Shown: positions 46,311 to 57,764 of the stretch, piece after piece
How positions within the stretch are numbered: the stretch's first letter is position 1
How the letters are laid out: every line of letters starts with the position of its first letter
Assembly: GCF_023159225.1 (NCBI RefSeq)
Contig: NC_063173.1
Span: forward strand, 10,206,852 to 10,270,851
Direction of reading: 5' to 3'
Length of the DNA stretch: 64,000 bases
From: Perognathus longimembris pacificus
Taxonomy: Eukaryota > Chordata > Mammalia > Rodentia > Heteromyidae
Program-made: the position numbers and the translations under genes
The notes under the pieces: model-generated
What the model was told of the DNA's origin: nothing
The model's input: the letters and a program-made list of their open reading frames with translations, nothing else
Databases searched by the model: none

Positions 46311-46328
46311 ACCAATTAACTTGATTTT

Positions 46329-46936
46329 AAAGCTAGTTTGATTAACTACCAGGTATTTGATCTTTCATTCTTATAGAAATAATGCCCACACAAATGGACA
46401 TAAGTTTCAAATTGATTAAGCAATTAGAAAAAAGGTAAAACATAAAGAAAAGAGAAAAAAAGAGAGGAAGAAGAGAAAGAACAAAAGGGGGAAGGAAGGA
46501 AGGATGTTTCATTTTCAGGAAATCCATGATTAGAGGAGAAATAAAGATAAAAGAAGAGATTACCAGTTTAAAAGTACATTTTTGTTGCAATGGAATTTTG
46601 TCCAAATATACCTGGGTAATAACTGCAAATCAGTATGTGTAGGGGTAGCAGGGACTTTAATGCACCAATGAGTAGGTGTAGAGCAGAAGAACACTGGCAC
46701 ACATGCATTACATTGAGCATTCTGGTAGAATTCTTTGCATCTCTACCATCAAATTAACCATAAATACAGTCTGGACCATTTAAACTAGCTTGCTTGATTA
46801 TCTTTTCTAAATTTTGTGTGCCATCTATGGTAACAGAAAAATGTACTTGACTTATAATTCAAATTTAAGTGTAAATATTATTTGGTCTTTCTAGCCATCT
46901 CTTCTAGAAGAAGTTTGAACTGCTACACAGGAGCTT
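46329..46936. other. Unique non-coding DNA
   Basis: A purine-rich patch (gaaag/gaggaag) lies at 46435-46505. No repeat or gene is recognised. Confidence 0.4.
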
Positions 46937-47244
46937 TCTGGATCTTTATTAAGAAAGTTTTAATCTGTGCCAAGAAGCCTTAGTGTTTCTCCTATTCCGT
47001 CCCGTTATGTTTTCAGGGTATCTGCTTTTACTTCTAGGTCTTTGATTCATTTGGAGTGCAAAGTGATATATAAGGATCTAGCTTTAGGCACAATTTGTTG
47101 AAGAGGCTGTCATTCTTTCATTCTATTTTTTAGCTGCCTTATCAAGGATTCGGTAGCCATAGGTCTGTGGGTTCATTTCTGGGTCTTCAGTTCTATTACA
47201 CTGTTCCTCAGGCCTGTTCTTGTGCCAATACCAAGACTTCTTAA

Positions 47245-47285
<41 letters not shown>

Positions 47286-48955
47286 TAGTAGTAGTAGAGC
47301 TTTGTAATAGAGTTTGAAGTTTACTATTGATATTCATCCAGCACTCTTCTTCCTGCTAAGGATTGTTTCGAGGTCTTCTATTGTTCCATATGAATTTTTT
47401 TATTTCTCCCTCCATTTCATGAAAGAATGGTGTTGGTATATTGATGGGTATTGCATTGCATTTGTAGATAGCCTTTGGCAGTATTGCCATTTTCATGATG
47501 TTAATCCTCACAATCCAGGATCATGGGAGGTTCCTCCACTTCCTTAATTCTGCTTTAATTTCCTTTTTCAGGTTTTTAAATTTTTCATCATAGATGTCTT
47601 TCACTTCTTTGGTTAAAGTTACTCCTAGGTTTTTTTTGGGGGGGTGGGATGCTATTGCAAAAGGAGCTGCTTTCCTGATTTCAGCCTCACTCTTTGCATT
47701 GTTGGCATACAGAAAGGCCATTCATTGAGTGTTGAGGATACGTTTTATATCCTGCTACTTTGCCAAAGTTTTGGATCAGCTCAAGTAACTTGGGAGGAGA
47801 GCCTATGGGGTTTTTTAAGTACAGGATCATATCATCTGCAAAGAAAGTGAGTTTTACTTCCTCTTTCCCTATTTGGATCCCCTTTATATTTGCCTCATGC
47901 CTTATTGCTCTGGCTAGGAATTCTAGTACTACACTGAAAAGGAGTAGAGATAGTAGAAAACCTTCTTTTGCTCCTGATTTTAAAGGAAATGGCTTTAACT
48001 TTTTGGAATTAAATATAGTGCTATCTGTAGTTTTGTTATAAACAGCCTTGATTACATTAAGGAATGTTCCATGTATTCTTAGTTTCTCCAGAGTTTTCAC
48101 CAAAAATAGATATTGAATTTTGTCAAATGCTTGTTCTGCATCTATGGATGTGATCATGTGATGTGGTGAATTGAATTAATTGACTTGCATATAGTAATCC
48201 AGCTTTGCATCCCTGGAAGTAATCCAGTTTGACCACAGTATACAATTTTTTTCATGAGTTGTTAAAGTCGATTGGCCAGAATTTTGTTGAGAAGTTTTGC
48301 AATGATATTCATCAAAGAAATGGGTCTAAAGTTCTCTTCTCTTATGAGTCCCTGTCTGGTTTTGGGATAAGGGTTATGCTTGCTTCATAGAATGAGTTTG
48401 GTAGTGAACTTTTGCTTTAAATTTCATTGAAGAGTTTGAGGAGGGTTAGTGTGAGTTCTGCTTTGAAGGCCTTATAGAATTCAACTGTGAATCCATCTGG
48501 TCCTGGGCTTTTCTTGGATGGGAAATCTCTTATTGCCATTTCTATTTCATTACTTGATATGGGTCTATTTAGTTGGTTTAAATCTTCTTAGTTTAGTTTG
48601 GATATATCAAAATATGCTAGAAATTTGTCCATTTCATCCAGATTCTATAATTTGTTAGCATAAAGGTTTGAGAAATATTCCTTTACAATATTCTGAGTCT
48701 TACTTGTTTCTGGTATGATGTTTCCATTCTCATCTCTGATTTGTTTATTTGGGTGTGTTCTCTTCTGGGTTTGATAAGATTTGCTAAGAGTCTGTCAATT
48801 TTGTTAAGTTTTTCAGAGAACCAACTCTTAAGAAAGATTTTCCGAACTGACCAGAACTTGGCTTGGAACATATTGCTTATTTTTCCTACAGACAGGATTC
48901 CTTTTTCCTTCTAGCTTTACTTCAATTGCTCTTGGATGTCTGGTTTGTCTCTACC
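46937..48955 (-). mobile_element. L1 ORF2 internal fragment with reverse-transcriptase core
   Basis: About 2 kb of antisense ORF2 without any L1 3' end. It covers the region from just upstream of the C-terminal domain back through the reverse transcriptase. The minus-strand frame 48157-47687 keeps the F-A-D-D catalytic motif (codons at 47831-47845) and flanking palm-domain blocks. Frameshifts and stops break the rest. A trinucleotide repeat is embedded at 47245-47297. Lack of a 3' end means it was separated from its poly(A) by deletion or rearrangement. Confidence 0.92.
47245..47297. repeat. (ATT)n/(AGT)n microsatellite inside L1 ORF2
   Basis: About 13 ATT units pass into four AGT units between ORF2 sequences that are otherwise contiguous (ccaatacc...gagctttgtaatagag). 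Confidence 0.97.
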
Positions 48956-49552
48956 TACATTATGATTTTTATTCAAAATTCAGAGATATCAATAATAAAA
49001 TTTGTTGGCAGGTATCTCGTGACTTTTTAGTTCCTTCATGGTGGGATAGCACATAATGTCATTCTGGTGCCAGCTTCCTGGGTGCCTGTGGGATGTTCAC
49101 GGCATTACATTTCTTCCTGCCTCTCAGTACTCGTGACTGAGGAGAAATTAAACAGTGGCTGTTGTGAAAGATTGCAAAGACATTTCTTATGGGTAAACAA
49201 AGGGAACTAAACCGAAGTTTTTCTGGACAGACATGCATCCAAATGTGGATACCTTAGTACCTCACTCTCCCTTAGGCCTCATTGGGTAGATCATTACCAG
49301 TTCATTTTCTTATGCACATGTGTAAGAACCCAGATAGGTGTAGTTGACATTTTCTAGATGATGTTTTAAATACCTTAAAGAATATATATACATATATATA
49401 CAAAACATATACACATACACATATATGTGTATATATATACATATATGTACATGGGTGTATGTACAGATAGCATACATATTTTTATTTATATATATATAGC
49501 ATAGATAGATATTAATAGAAAAGAGTACAGAGTGAATAAAAGTTGTTTGATT
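48956..49552. other. Unique DNA with a TATA/CATA-rich repeat
   Basis: 49380-49500 is an alternating TA/CA/TG tract, partly self-complementary, probably a decayed microsatellite. No gene is seen. Confidence 0.45.
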
Positions 49553-49567
49553 AAAAACAGCTTCATG

Positions 49568-49769
49568 GGCTGGGGATATAGCCTAGCGGCAAGAGTGCCT
49601 GCCTCGGATACACGAGGCCCTAGGTTCGATTCCCCAGCACCACATATACAGAAAACGGCCAGAAGCGGCGCTGTGGCTCAAGTGGCAGAGTGCTAGCCTT
49701 GAGCGGGAAGAAGCCAGGGACAGTGCTCAGGCCCTGAGTCCAAGGCCCAGGACTGGCCAAAAAAAAAAA
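49568..49769 (+). repeat. IDL-Geo SINE, young, with TSDs
   Basis: A nearly canonical copy: gggctggggatatagcctag with A box, gttcgattccccagcacc with an intact B box, linker, Geo (cgctgtggctcaagtggcag) and poly(A). TSDs aaaaacagcttcatg lie at 49553-49567 and 49770-49784 and are perfect. Both promoter blocks of the head look intact, so it could be a recently active or source-like copy. Confidence 0.97.
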
Positions 49770-49784
49770 AAAAACAGCTTCATG

Positions 49785-50460
49785 ATCTCTCACTAAATCT
49801 TTGGGTAGGATAGCCCAAACCAGTTCAAAAGAATCTTAATTCCTAAAGTACTCTGTGATGTAAAGGGATATATCACAACCTCGTTGTTTTCCTTTGCTCT
49901 CTTGAAATAGAATTCAGGATGTATTTGCAGTTAAAGTCTCCCTTGCTTCTGAAGCCAATATGAAACCAACATAATGTGGTTTAGAGTAGAGGGGTGCATA
50001 GCCACAATTCCAGCATTCGGTTCCAGTTAGAGGGTGGAACAAAGCATCTGAGTGCTTTCCGAGATGGCAAAGCACCAGCTTCAATACTCAGTGCCACAAA
50101 AACATGCAGTTGAAAAGAAAACAAATATAACAGTCATTTGGAGAAAGTTATGAAATACTTAAATTTTTATGTTATTACTAAAGTTCCTGGTAGTCTAGGT
50201 TAAAAAGAAATATATATATATAAATATGTAGAACATTATCTATTATATATAATCATATTTACTTATGAATAACATGTTACATATGATTGATTGTATTTAT
50301 TTATCAATAGCATACATATTTCACATTTCAGCCTTATTGTGTATATTATTTTTATAAATACATATATTATGTGCACAGGAAAAAAATTCAGTTCAGAAAG
50401 GTAATTTCATAAAAGTTATTTTGATCTTATTTTTCTGTGTTGCTTTTTTCTTTTCTTTTT
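49785..50460. other. Unique DNA with an ID-like remnant
   Basis: A decayed tRNA-like SINE is suspected at 50040-50103 (gagatggcaaagcaccagct, tcaatactcagtgcc). The rest is AT-rich and unassigned. Confidence 0.4.
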
Positions 50461-50688
50461 GGTGCTGGTCCTAGGGCTGGAACAGAGCCTGGGGCTACCC
50501 CTGAGTCATTTTTTTTTTCAATGTTAGCACTACACCACTTGAGCCACAACTCCACATCAGAGTGTTTTAGGGTAAATTGGAGATAAGAGTCTCACACACC
50601 CTCCTGCCTGGGCTGGCTCTGGACTACAATCCTCAGGTCTCAGCCTCTTGGGTATCTAGGATTACAGATGTGAGCCACTGACACTGAT
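50461..50688 (-). repeat. 7SL-Geo SINE, antisense
   Basis: ggtgctggtcctagggctgg, then antisense Geo (cacttgagccacaactccac), linker and 7SL head (atctaggattacagatgtga). Confidence 0.88.
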
Positions 50689-50731
50689 GCTGATCATAAT
50701 TTATGTGACAATTTTAAATAATACTGTTCAT

Positions 50732-50963
50732 GGGCTGGGGATATGGCCTAGTGGCAAGAGTGCTTGCCTCATATGCATGAGGCCCTGGGTTCAATTCCCC
50801 AGCACCACATATACAGAGAACGGCCAGAAGTGGCACTGTGGCTCAAGTGGCAGAGTGCTAGCCTTGAGCAAAAAGAAGCCAGGGACAGTGGTCAGGCCCC
50901 GAGTTCACGGCCTAGGCTGGCCAATAATAATAATAATAATAATAAATAAATAAATAAATAAAT
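50732..50963 (+). repeat. IDL-Geo SINE with microsatellite tail and TSDs
   Basis: The head (gggctggggatatggcctag), B box (ggttcaattccccag), Geo half and a tail converted to (AAT)n then (AAAT)n are present. TSDs aaataatactgttcat at 50716-50731 and 50964-50979 are perfect 16-mers. Confidence 0.97.
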
Positions 50964-50979
50964 AAATAATACTGTTCAT

Positions 50980-51889
50980 AATCTTCAGAAATAGTCTTAT
51001 TGAAACAAAATCAATACCTTTTCTATATTGTGAAGATGTGGTATTGACCGGCCATTTAGAAAATACATCATGCCTATTTCTTCTCATAGAGAGAGAGTTG
51101 AGCCAGCAGAAGTTAACACATTTTCTTGTGGTAAATGAGTGGGTAAACACTATTCCATTCTCAGGTAGTTGTTTCTATATATTTGGATGTAATTCAGTAG
51201 ATATGCTCCTGTTGTAAAGATGATAAAATGGGGACTTTTTACCTGCCCCACCCCCAATTTGGTATACAAATAATGACTTTATCCTCTGCAGTGAAAGACA
51301 AAACGGACTTAAACATATCTTCGTGACGTAAATTTTGTTTCTGCTCCGCTTTCTTCAGAAAAGTAGATCATTTCACTTACACATAAACTTTCAGATAAAC
51401 AGAATCTTTGAAATTGTTGGTTAAAAAGAGAAGCCTCAAATATTGACTATAAAGTACAAGAGACAAAGCTGCCATTATCACAAATCAGCCTTATTTATAT
51501 TGTCTCACAGACAGCTGCAGAAGCAGATATAAGAATGAACTCATAAAAATAAAAGAATGAACTCAGGAAGTTATCAAGTTCCTTCCAACATTACCATTCT
51601 GTCACTAGAAAAGAGACATTGTATATGTGTATATGCATATACCAGTAAGCTGTGGGTCACTCTACTGAAGATATAGAGTTTACCAGTGTACCTCTGTTCT
51701 ACTCTGAGCATCATCATACCACTGATGTTGAACTACTGGATTCTAGCTATAATAATTACTAGAGTCTTCCAATCCTGCTCAAAAAAATATAAGCTCCTGT
51801 TAATTTGACTTTCCCCCTACAAAGCAAACTTGTCTAAGAATATCATTCATGGAGCCAGTCCAGAAACATTCAATAAAATCCAAACTTAC
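50980..51889. other. Unique non-coding DNA
   Basis: No repeat or gene is recognised. Confidence 0.4.
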
Positions 51890-52755
51890 AGTATGGAGTG
51901 TCCTCAAAAAGTTAAACATAGAGCTCCCTATGACCCAGCAGCCCCACTTTTGGGCATCTACCCAAAAGATTACAAGTAAGAAAGACCACACTAAAGCCAC
52001 CAGCACAGCTATGTTCATCACCGCACAATTTGTCATTGCTAAAATCTGGAACCAACCCAGATGTCCCTCAGTAGATGAGTGGATCAAGAAAATGTGGTAC
52101 ATATACACAATGGAATTCTATGCCTCTATCAGAAAGAATAACATTGCCCCATTTGTAAGGAAATGGAAGGATGTAGAAAAAAATCATATTAAGTGAAGTG
52201 AGCCAGACCCAAAGAAACATAGACCCTATGGTTTCCCTTATTGGTAATAATCAGTACACATCTAGGATAATCCTAGCAGAGGATCACAATAGCTCAATAG
52301 CTATGTCCATATGAACACACAAGATGATGCTAAACAAAATGAACTCCAACTTATGGAAATAAGTGGTTTATCATTGTTGTTGTTATTTTCAACATACCAT
52401 GTGAAATTATGCCTTTTGCTTTTGTCTTTCTTCCCCAGAGTTTTACCCCAATATCACTGTAACTGATTTTAGTACCCTGGATATTGTATATATGTGTATT
52501 GGAACTAGGGAAGGGAAGAGGAATATCAAAATGGAGAGACAGAGGATAAAAGGCAAACCAATGCAACAGCAATACTTACAAAACTATAGGCTGTAAACCA
52601 ACTGTACAACTCAGGGGAAGGGGGAATGGGGAGAGGGGAAGGCTAGGGAAATGAGAGAGGAGGTAACAAGTTGGATAAGAAATGCACTCACTGCCTTACA
52701 TATGAAACTGTAACCCCTCTGTACATCACTTTGACAATAAAAAAATGATTTTTTA
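51890..52755 (+). mobile_element. L1, 5'-truncated
   Basis: It starts in the ORF2 C-terminus (cagtatggagtgtcctcaaa). The plus frame to 52196 keeps the W-N-Q-P-R-C-P-S and M-W-Y-I-Y-T-M-E-F blocks. It continues through the 3' UTR to gacaataaaaaaatgatt. A possible degenerate TSD (aaaatccaaactta versus aaaattcaagctaa) is weak. It is close in sequence to the copy at 38.2-39.1 kb. Confidence 0.92.
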
Positions 52756-52871
52756 AAATTCAAGCTAAAACAACACCCCCAACAAAAAATGGAGTTTTAG
52801 AGCTTTCCTCTAGCACACATTCATCTCCCACCTAGTCCTAGACTTTCCTTTACATTCAATATATCTCTTGA

Positions 52872-53035
52872 TAATTATCAAATACTATGTATGCTGTGTT
52901 TGTTTATTGCTAATCTTTTCAATAACTTTGCAAGACAAAAATGGTAAATGCATTCCCGAAAGAAGCAGCAGAAACAGTAACCAAGATAACACAGTTGCCA
53001 ACTACATACACAAGATTCCATTCTAACTGTCCTAA
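52872..53035 (-). repeat. MIR-like fossil, antisense
   Basis: 'ctatgtatgctgtgtttg', 'taactttgcaagacaaaaat' and acagttgccaactacataca follow the antisense MIR order, strongly drifted. Confidence 0.35.
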
Positions 53036-53050
53036 TTCCAAGAAACTCTT

Positions 53051-53279
53051 TTTTTGTTTTTTGCCAGTCCTAGGGCTTGAACTCAGGGCCTGAGCACTGT
53101 CCTTGAGGGTTTGTTTTGTTTTTCGTTTGTTTGTTTGCTTGCTTCAAGGTTAGCACTCCACACTATTTGAGCCACAGCACCACTTCCAGCTCTTTCTGTG
53201 TATATGGTACTGAGAAATCAAAACTGGGGCTTCATGCATGCTAGGCAAGCACTCTACCACTAGGCCAAACTCCCAGCCA
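53051..53279 (-). repeat. IDL-Geo SINE, antisense
   Basis: The T-rich head, antisense Geo (gccagtcctagggcttgaac) with a (GTTT)n patch inside, and antisense ID head (cttcatgcatgctaggcaag, ending ctcccagcc). Short flanking duplications aaactcttt lie at 53043-53051 and 53283-53291. Confidence 0.93.
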
Positions 53280-53291
53280 AACAAACTCTTT

Positions 53292-54689
53292 AACACAGTG
53301 TTTTCCCCTCACAATTACTGTGTAAAGGTACTGTGATGATTGACATTAATTATCAACTAAAGCATGAGCGATGTAACTTTTTTCTTTTATAAGTTGTTTT
53401 ATTTTTTAAGTGTTTATGACAGGAAAGTCTGATTAAAATAGGAAATTAGTATTGTAAAGTAGGATCGCTGTTGTGATTATTCCTGACCATTGTATCTTTA
53501 GTATTGCTTTATGGGAGAAATGTTGACGATTCTGAAACTATATGCATAGACAGGTTGTAGAATGTAGTAAGCACAGCTTAGTGGATGATTCTCATGAGTA
53601 CTTTAATGTTGAGAATGCTAATGGAAATGGAAATACTGAAGACGATGCTTCTTAAGATTTCATGAGAACATGAACCTTATTAGGAATTAACTAAGTAGCA
53701 ACCATCATATTTAGTTTATTGAAAAGAATCACTCTACATTTTGCCTATGTCCTAAGACTTTGTGGGAGACTAAATTTAAAGATTCTGGTAGAGGAACTTT
53801 CATGGTTCTCCAACATTTAGCCTGTGTCATGATTATTTCTGGCAGCTAGCCAAATTTAGCAAGAATACCAAGTAATGTGCAAAGAAGGATAACTTGAAAA
53901 TAAATAGTTTGGACAGGGAAAATAGTGCTTAAACCTAGAGGCATAATTTCTGAAGAAACTGGCACCATTGCCAAGAAGCCAAGTAATATGCAATTGGACA
54001 ATAGGAATAGTGCCCTAGTGGTATCCCAGGAATTGGCCAGATTACACCCATCGCAGTCCCAATAGTAAGAATGCGTAAAGTCACTGAAAGACTTTCATCA
54101 AGGAAAGAGAGCCTTTGGGGTACCAGAGAGTACAGGGCTGCCTAGGAGGTTTTTTCTTCTGAATTGTTTCACCAACTCAGTTTCCCAGGCCCAGTGGACA
54201 ATACATCCGTGGTTTAAGGTAACCCATATAACATCTGGAGCTGTCAGCCCACATTGGGCCCATCCACATGCTGTTGACTGAGCAAGGCATGCAAAATGCA
54301 AGAATTATGCGTCACGGAGTTTCCCACACCTTCAAAGTTCTCATGAGAAGCCAGAAAATGTGTAATAGAATTGTACCCACCAGGAAGCCTAGCAATGCAT
54401 GAAGTTGTGATGGTAAAACCCAAGGTGCAATGCAACACTGAGAAGCTCAAGACACCTAGAGTGGGATGTCTGCTGAGGAAAATTTCAGACAGGGAACAGA
54501 GCCAGCAGAAATGGCAGGAAGGGACATACAGTATGTGTGCGATAATTGACTTGCCTGGCTTCTATCTTGCTTTGCGACAAGATAGAACCTTGCTTGGTAC
54601 TCTATTTCTCCCTTTGGGAATGGGAATATGTACTCCCATGCCAGTGTTTCTAAGGATTACACACTTTCAAAATTATAATCCTATTGTCT
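53292..54689. other. Unique non-coding DNA
   Basis: One of the larger repeat-poor stretches. ORFs on both strands near 54100-54700 overlap and have no recognisable product. Confidence 0.4.
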
Positions 54690-54855
54690 TTAAGTAGTTG
54701 TATGAAGGGGTAACAGTTTGACACTTCAGTCTATGAGTACAATTATCTTGATCAATGCTACCCTTTTCATCATTCTCTCCCATCCCTCTTAATCCTACCT
54801 GTCCTCTCAATTTTCTTAGTTCCATATTTTTTATTCTACAGGACATCATATTTAA
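54690..54855 (-). mobile_element. Old L1 3' UTR-like remnant, antisense
   Basis: ctttaagtagttgtatgaag, a 'gggtaacagtttgacac' block, acaattatcttgatcaatgc and a pyrimidine tract give the antisense of the old L1 endings elsewhere. Confidence 0.55.
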
Positions 54856-54874
54856 GAGTATGGCTTGAGTCTCA

Positions 54875-54910
54875 TAGGCAACTTGGAACTCATAGGCAAC
54901 TTGGAACTCA
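54875..54910. repeat. Short tandem duplication
   Basis: A 'cataggcaacttggaact' unit of 18 bp is repeated twice in tandem, with a third partial copy. A local slippage or duplication event. Confidence 0.9.
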
Positions 54911-55234
54911 GATTTTGGAATAATGTTGGAACTGTTAAGAATACAGTAACTCTCAGAGATAATCTGAGAGTAATCTGTCTTACAAGATAGATAGGTAACT
55001 TTTTGGAATTTGTGATACAGAGGGTGGATTCATGATGAATAATCTTGATTGTCAACTTGACTGTACTGAAACTAGTATCCAAGATTAGGAAAGTACAACT
55101 GGAGATGTGTCTGTGAGGACTTTCACACTGCCAAGTCTGCGCACGGAGAAGCACAAGGGCAACCATGTGTCATTTATAGAAGGCAAGGGGATGCCGAAAA
55201 ATTTTCATGATAGCTAACTGTTCAACTTCAGGGG

Positions 55235-55385
55235 AGCTGAACACACATTATTTTCTTTAACTTAACTAACATAACTGCCATATATAGTAAGAATTTCTAG
55301 TCCTACTTAATAGAAGAACAGAAGCCTCAGATAAGGCCATATGATAAGTGCAGAAGTGAAATTTAAACCTAAGGCCTTTCTGCCA
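55235..55385 (-). repeat. MIR-like fossil, antisense
   Basis: 'acttaactaacataactgcc', a 'cctacttaatagaagaacag' block and agaagtgaaatttaaaccta follow antisense MIR. Confidence 0.45.
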
Positions 55386-55586
55386 CGTATCTAAAGTACA
55401 AAAAGGAATTTATGCAACTCTCAAATGTTAAAATGTATTTCATTCACTCTTACTACCACTGCAGTGCATGCTTACCTATAAAAACATCCTTAAGCTACAT
55501 TATTTTTCCTATAATTGGATAAATAATAAAATATGGATTACAGTAGAATTTTGACACAGATTTGAAATTATAAAAGCAGTAGAGTT

Positions 55587-55800
55587 AAGCTCCAGTGGCT
55601 CACACAAGTAATCCTCACAGTTGAAATGTGAGGCTCATGGTTCAAAGCCAGTCCAGGCAGGAAACTCTGTGAAACTCTTACCTCCAGTTAACTAACAACA
55701 AGTTGGAAGTGGAGCTGTGGTGGAAAGGGTCATTGTTATCCCTGAGCAAATGAAGCTCAGAGATAGCTCCTAGGCCAAGAGTTCTAGCCCCAGGACCAAG
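55587..55800 (+). repeat. 7SL-Geo SINE
   Basis: Head 'ccagtggctcacacaagtaa', linker (cctccagttaactaacaaca), Geo (gtggagctgtggtggaaag, gagttctagccccaggac). Confidence 0.82.
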
Positions 55801-55825
55801 GAACACATTGGGGGTGGGGGGGAGG

Positions 55826-55876
55826 AAGGAGAGACAGAGAATGAGAGAGGGAGAGGGAGAGAGAGAGAGAGAGAGA
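55826..55876. repeat. (GA)n microsatellite
   Basis: GA and GAGG units follow the SINE tail directly. Confidence 0.95.
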
Positions 55877-56477
55877 TTAGTGAAAGCTGATAGCCCGAAA
55901 TTTCCAGCTATAACCTAATTGAGATGAGGAGTAAATCATGATTAATATATCTGTGAAAACCCTCATTCAATGAGTCTGTTAGGTAATCTTTTGAAGACTT
56001 CAATACAATTTGCTTCATGTGACCTAGACATAAATTGTAAGCAACATCCATTGAAGCTGCCCATTTATCCAGCTCGTGAATCCATTGATCCATTCCCTGA
56101 GAGACACTCCTTCTATATTATCCCATGCTTAAAATAATATATCCAGAACAGATGTGCCAAAGCATAATCTTTGGGGACCTCAAAATCTTCACTCATTTAA
56201 TTATCTAATATCCCTGCTATATAGCCACAATGAATCCCATTAGCAGAAAAATAAGCTAAAACCTCATGATGATAAGTGCTTCCCAGTGGTGGTAGAAATG
56301 TTCTTTGAAATCAGTATATTCTGCCTACCAACTCTACTCCACCTCCCATGGTTTCTAATAGAACTTATAAAGAGGAAAATTAATATGCTCAGCTAGAATT
56401 GCTCCATCTCATTATCAATGTTCCAGGGCAAAGTTACCACTACACAATTTTGTTAGTCTGTAATGATTCTGAGTTTT
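55877..56477. other. Unique non-coding DNA
   Basis: No feature is recognised. Confidence 0.4.
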
Positions 56478-56790
56478 GTTATTTGTTTTTTGGTGGTGCT
56501 GAAGTTTGACCTGAAGGATTTGCATTCGCTTGACAAGTGCTATACCATTTGAACTATTTTTTCTTTCATTATTTTTCAGAGAAGGTCATTTGCTTTTTGG
56601 CTTGAAACTTTGGACCCCAATCCTTCTATCGACACCTCCTGCATCACTGGAAAACAGTTCTGAATCAGCATATCAGCCTAATTTTTGAGATTTAGTATTA
56701 CTAATGCTTTGCTGAGTCTGGCCTCAAACTGTGATCCTCCCATTTTCATTTCCCAAGTAGCTGAGATTTTTATGCTACAAGTGAGACATA
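56478..56790 (-). repeat. Old ID-plus-7SL compound SINE, antisense
   Basis: Antisense tRNA-like part (ttcgcttgacaagtgctata, ccatttgaactat) is followed by antisense 7SL-like parts (cagagaaggtcatttgct; tctggcctcaaactgtgatc). This resembles dimeric SINEs of older rodents rather than 7SL-Geo. Confidence 0.5.
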
Positions 56791-57419
56791 GCAGCCAACT
56801 AAAATGAGTTTTTCATAGAAAAATATGATACTAAAAATTTGAAGCTAATAAGGAAAGGCCAAATTTAAATGCCTTATATTGTAAAGTAACTGAAAATAAT
56901 ACAATTCTGTGCATATTTAAAAACCTGATAGAAAAGAAAAGCCCACTAAATTTTACTGTGAATCTTCTGCTCCATTCAACACCAGAAACAGAAACAAAAT
57001 GTGGAGGAAAGGGAATAAAATAAAATATCACCACCAACAAGGTCATTCTGTCACCTGCACAGTCTATTTAAAAGCAGCCATCGCCAAGATCCTGCTGTCA
57101 GTTCATTGGACTGGCAACGCATTGGCTAACGACTTCCTTAATCCTATCTTTCTGCTTGCGTGATTCTCCAGGGAGCATCCACAAGCTGAGGCTCCTGGTA
57201 CTAAAATGATGGGAGAGTGCTTTCTATGAAGACTGTGCCTTCTTTTGCATTGTACATGGAGGAAATTACTCATTCCAAAGCCTCCCTGCACTTTTTACAG
57301 TTATCAAATGCAAGCCATCTAACCTAAGAGGCTACAGCTCAAACCAGCACGCATTCTTATTTTTAAAAAAGATGCTAAAAGGAGAGGACCAATACCACGT
57401 TTAGAAATACAGAGAATTA
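56791..57419. other. Unique DNA, candidate conserved element
   Basis: 57050-57330 is less AT-rich than its surroundings and free of recognised repeats. No coding signal is seen. Conservation is only a guess. Confidence 0.35.
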
Positions 57420-57649
57420 CCAGGGATCACTGGTTCATGCCTGTAAATTCTAGCTACTCAAGAGGATCATGTATTGAAGCCAGCCTGGGCAAGACACTTT
57501 GAGAGATACTCATCTCCAGTTAACCACCAAAAAGCTGCACATGGAGGTGTGGCTCGAGGAATGGAGCCCCAGTCTTAAGTGAAACAGGCTAAGGGACAGC
57601 TCTGAGGCCCTGATTTCAAGCCCTAGTACTAATACTGGTACATTACTGG
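57420..57649 (+). repeat. 7SL-Geo SINE
   Basis: Head (tggttcatgcctgtaaattc), linker (tctccagttaaccaccaaaa), Geo (gtgtggctcgaggaatggag, gatttcaagccctag). Confidence 0.85.
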
Positions 57650-57675
57650 CACACACACACACACACACACACACA
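57650..57675. repeat. (CA)n microsatellite
   Basis: A CA run of about 13 units at the SINE 3' end. Confidence 0.95.
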
Positions 57676-57764
57676 AGACAGACAAAACTCAAATACAAAA
57701 AATTGTATGTTACACACAGGGAACAAATACAACTGTGTATCTCCTTTGAAACAAACTTATTGTG

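Noticed and set aside
47687..48157. Open frame with the reverse-transcriptase F-A-D-D motif as an active polymerase
   Set aside because: It is a fragment of L1 ORF2 without start, endonuclease domain or 3' end.
51876..52760. TSDs around the L1 at 51.9 kb
   Set aside because: The best flank match has three mismatches in 14 bases, too weak to claim.
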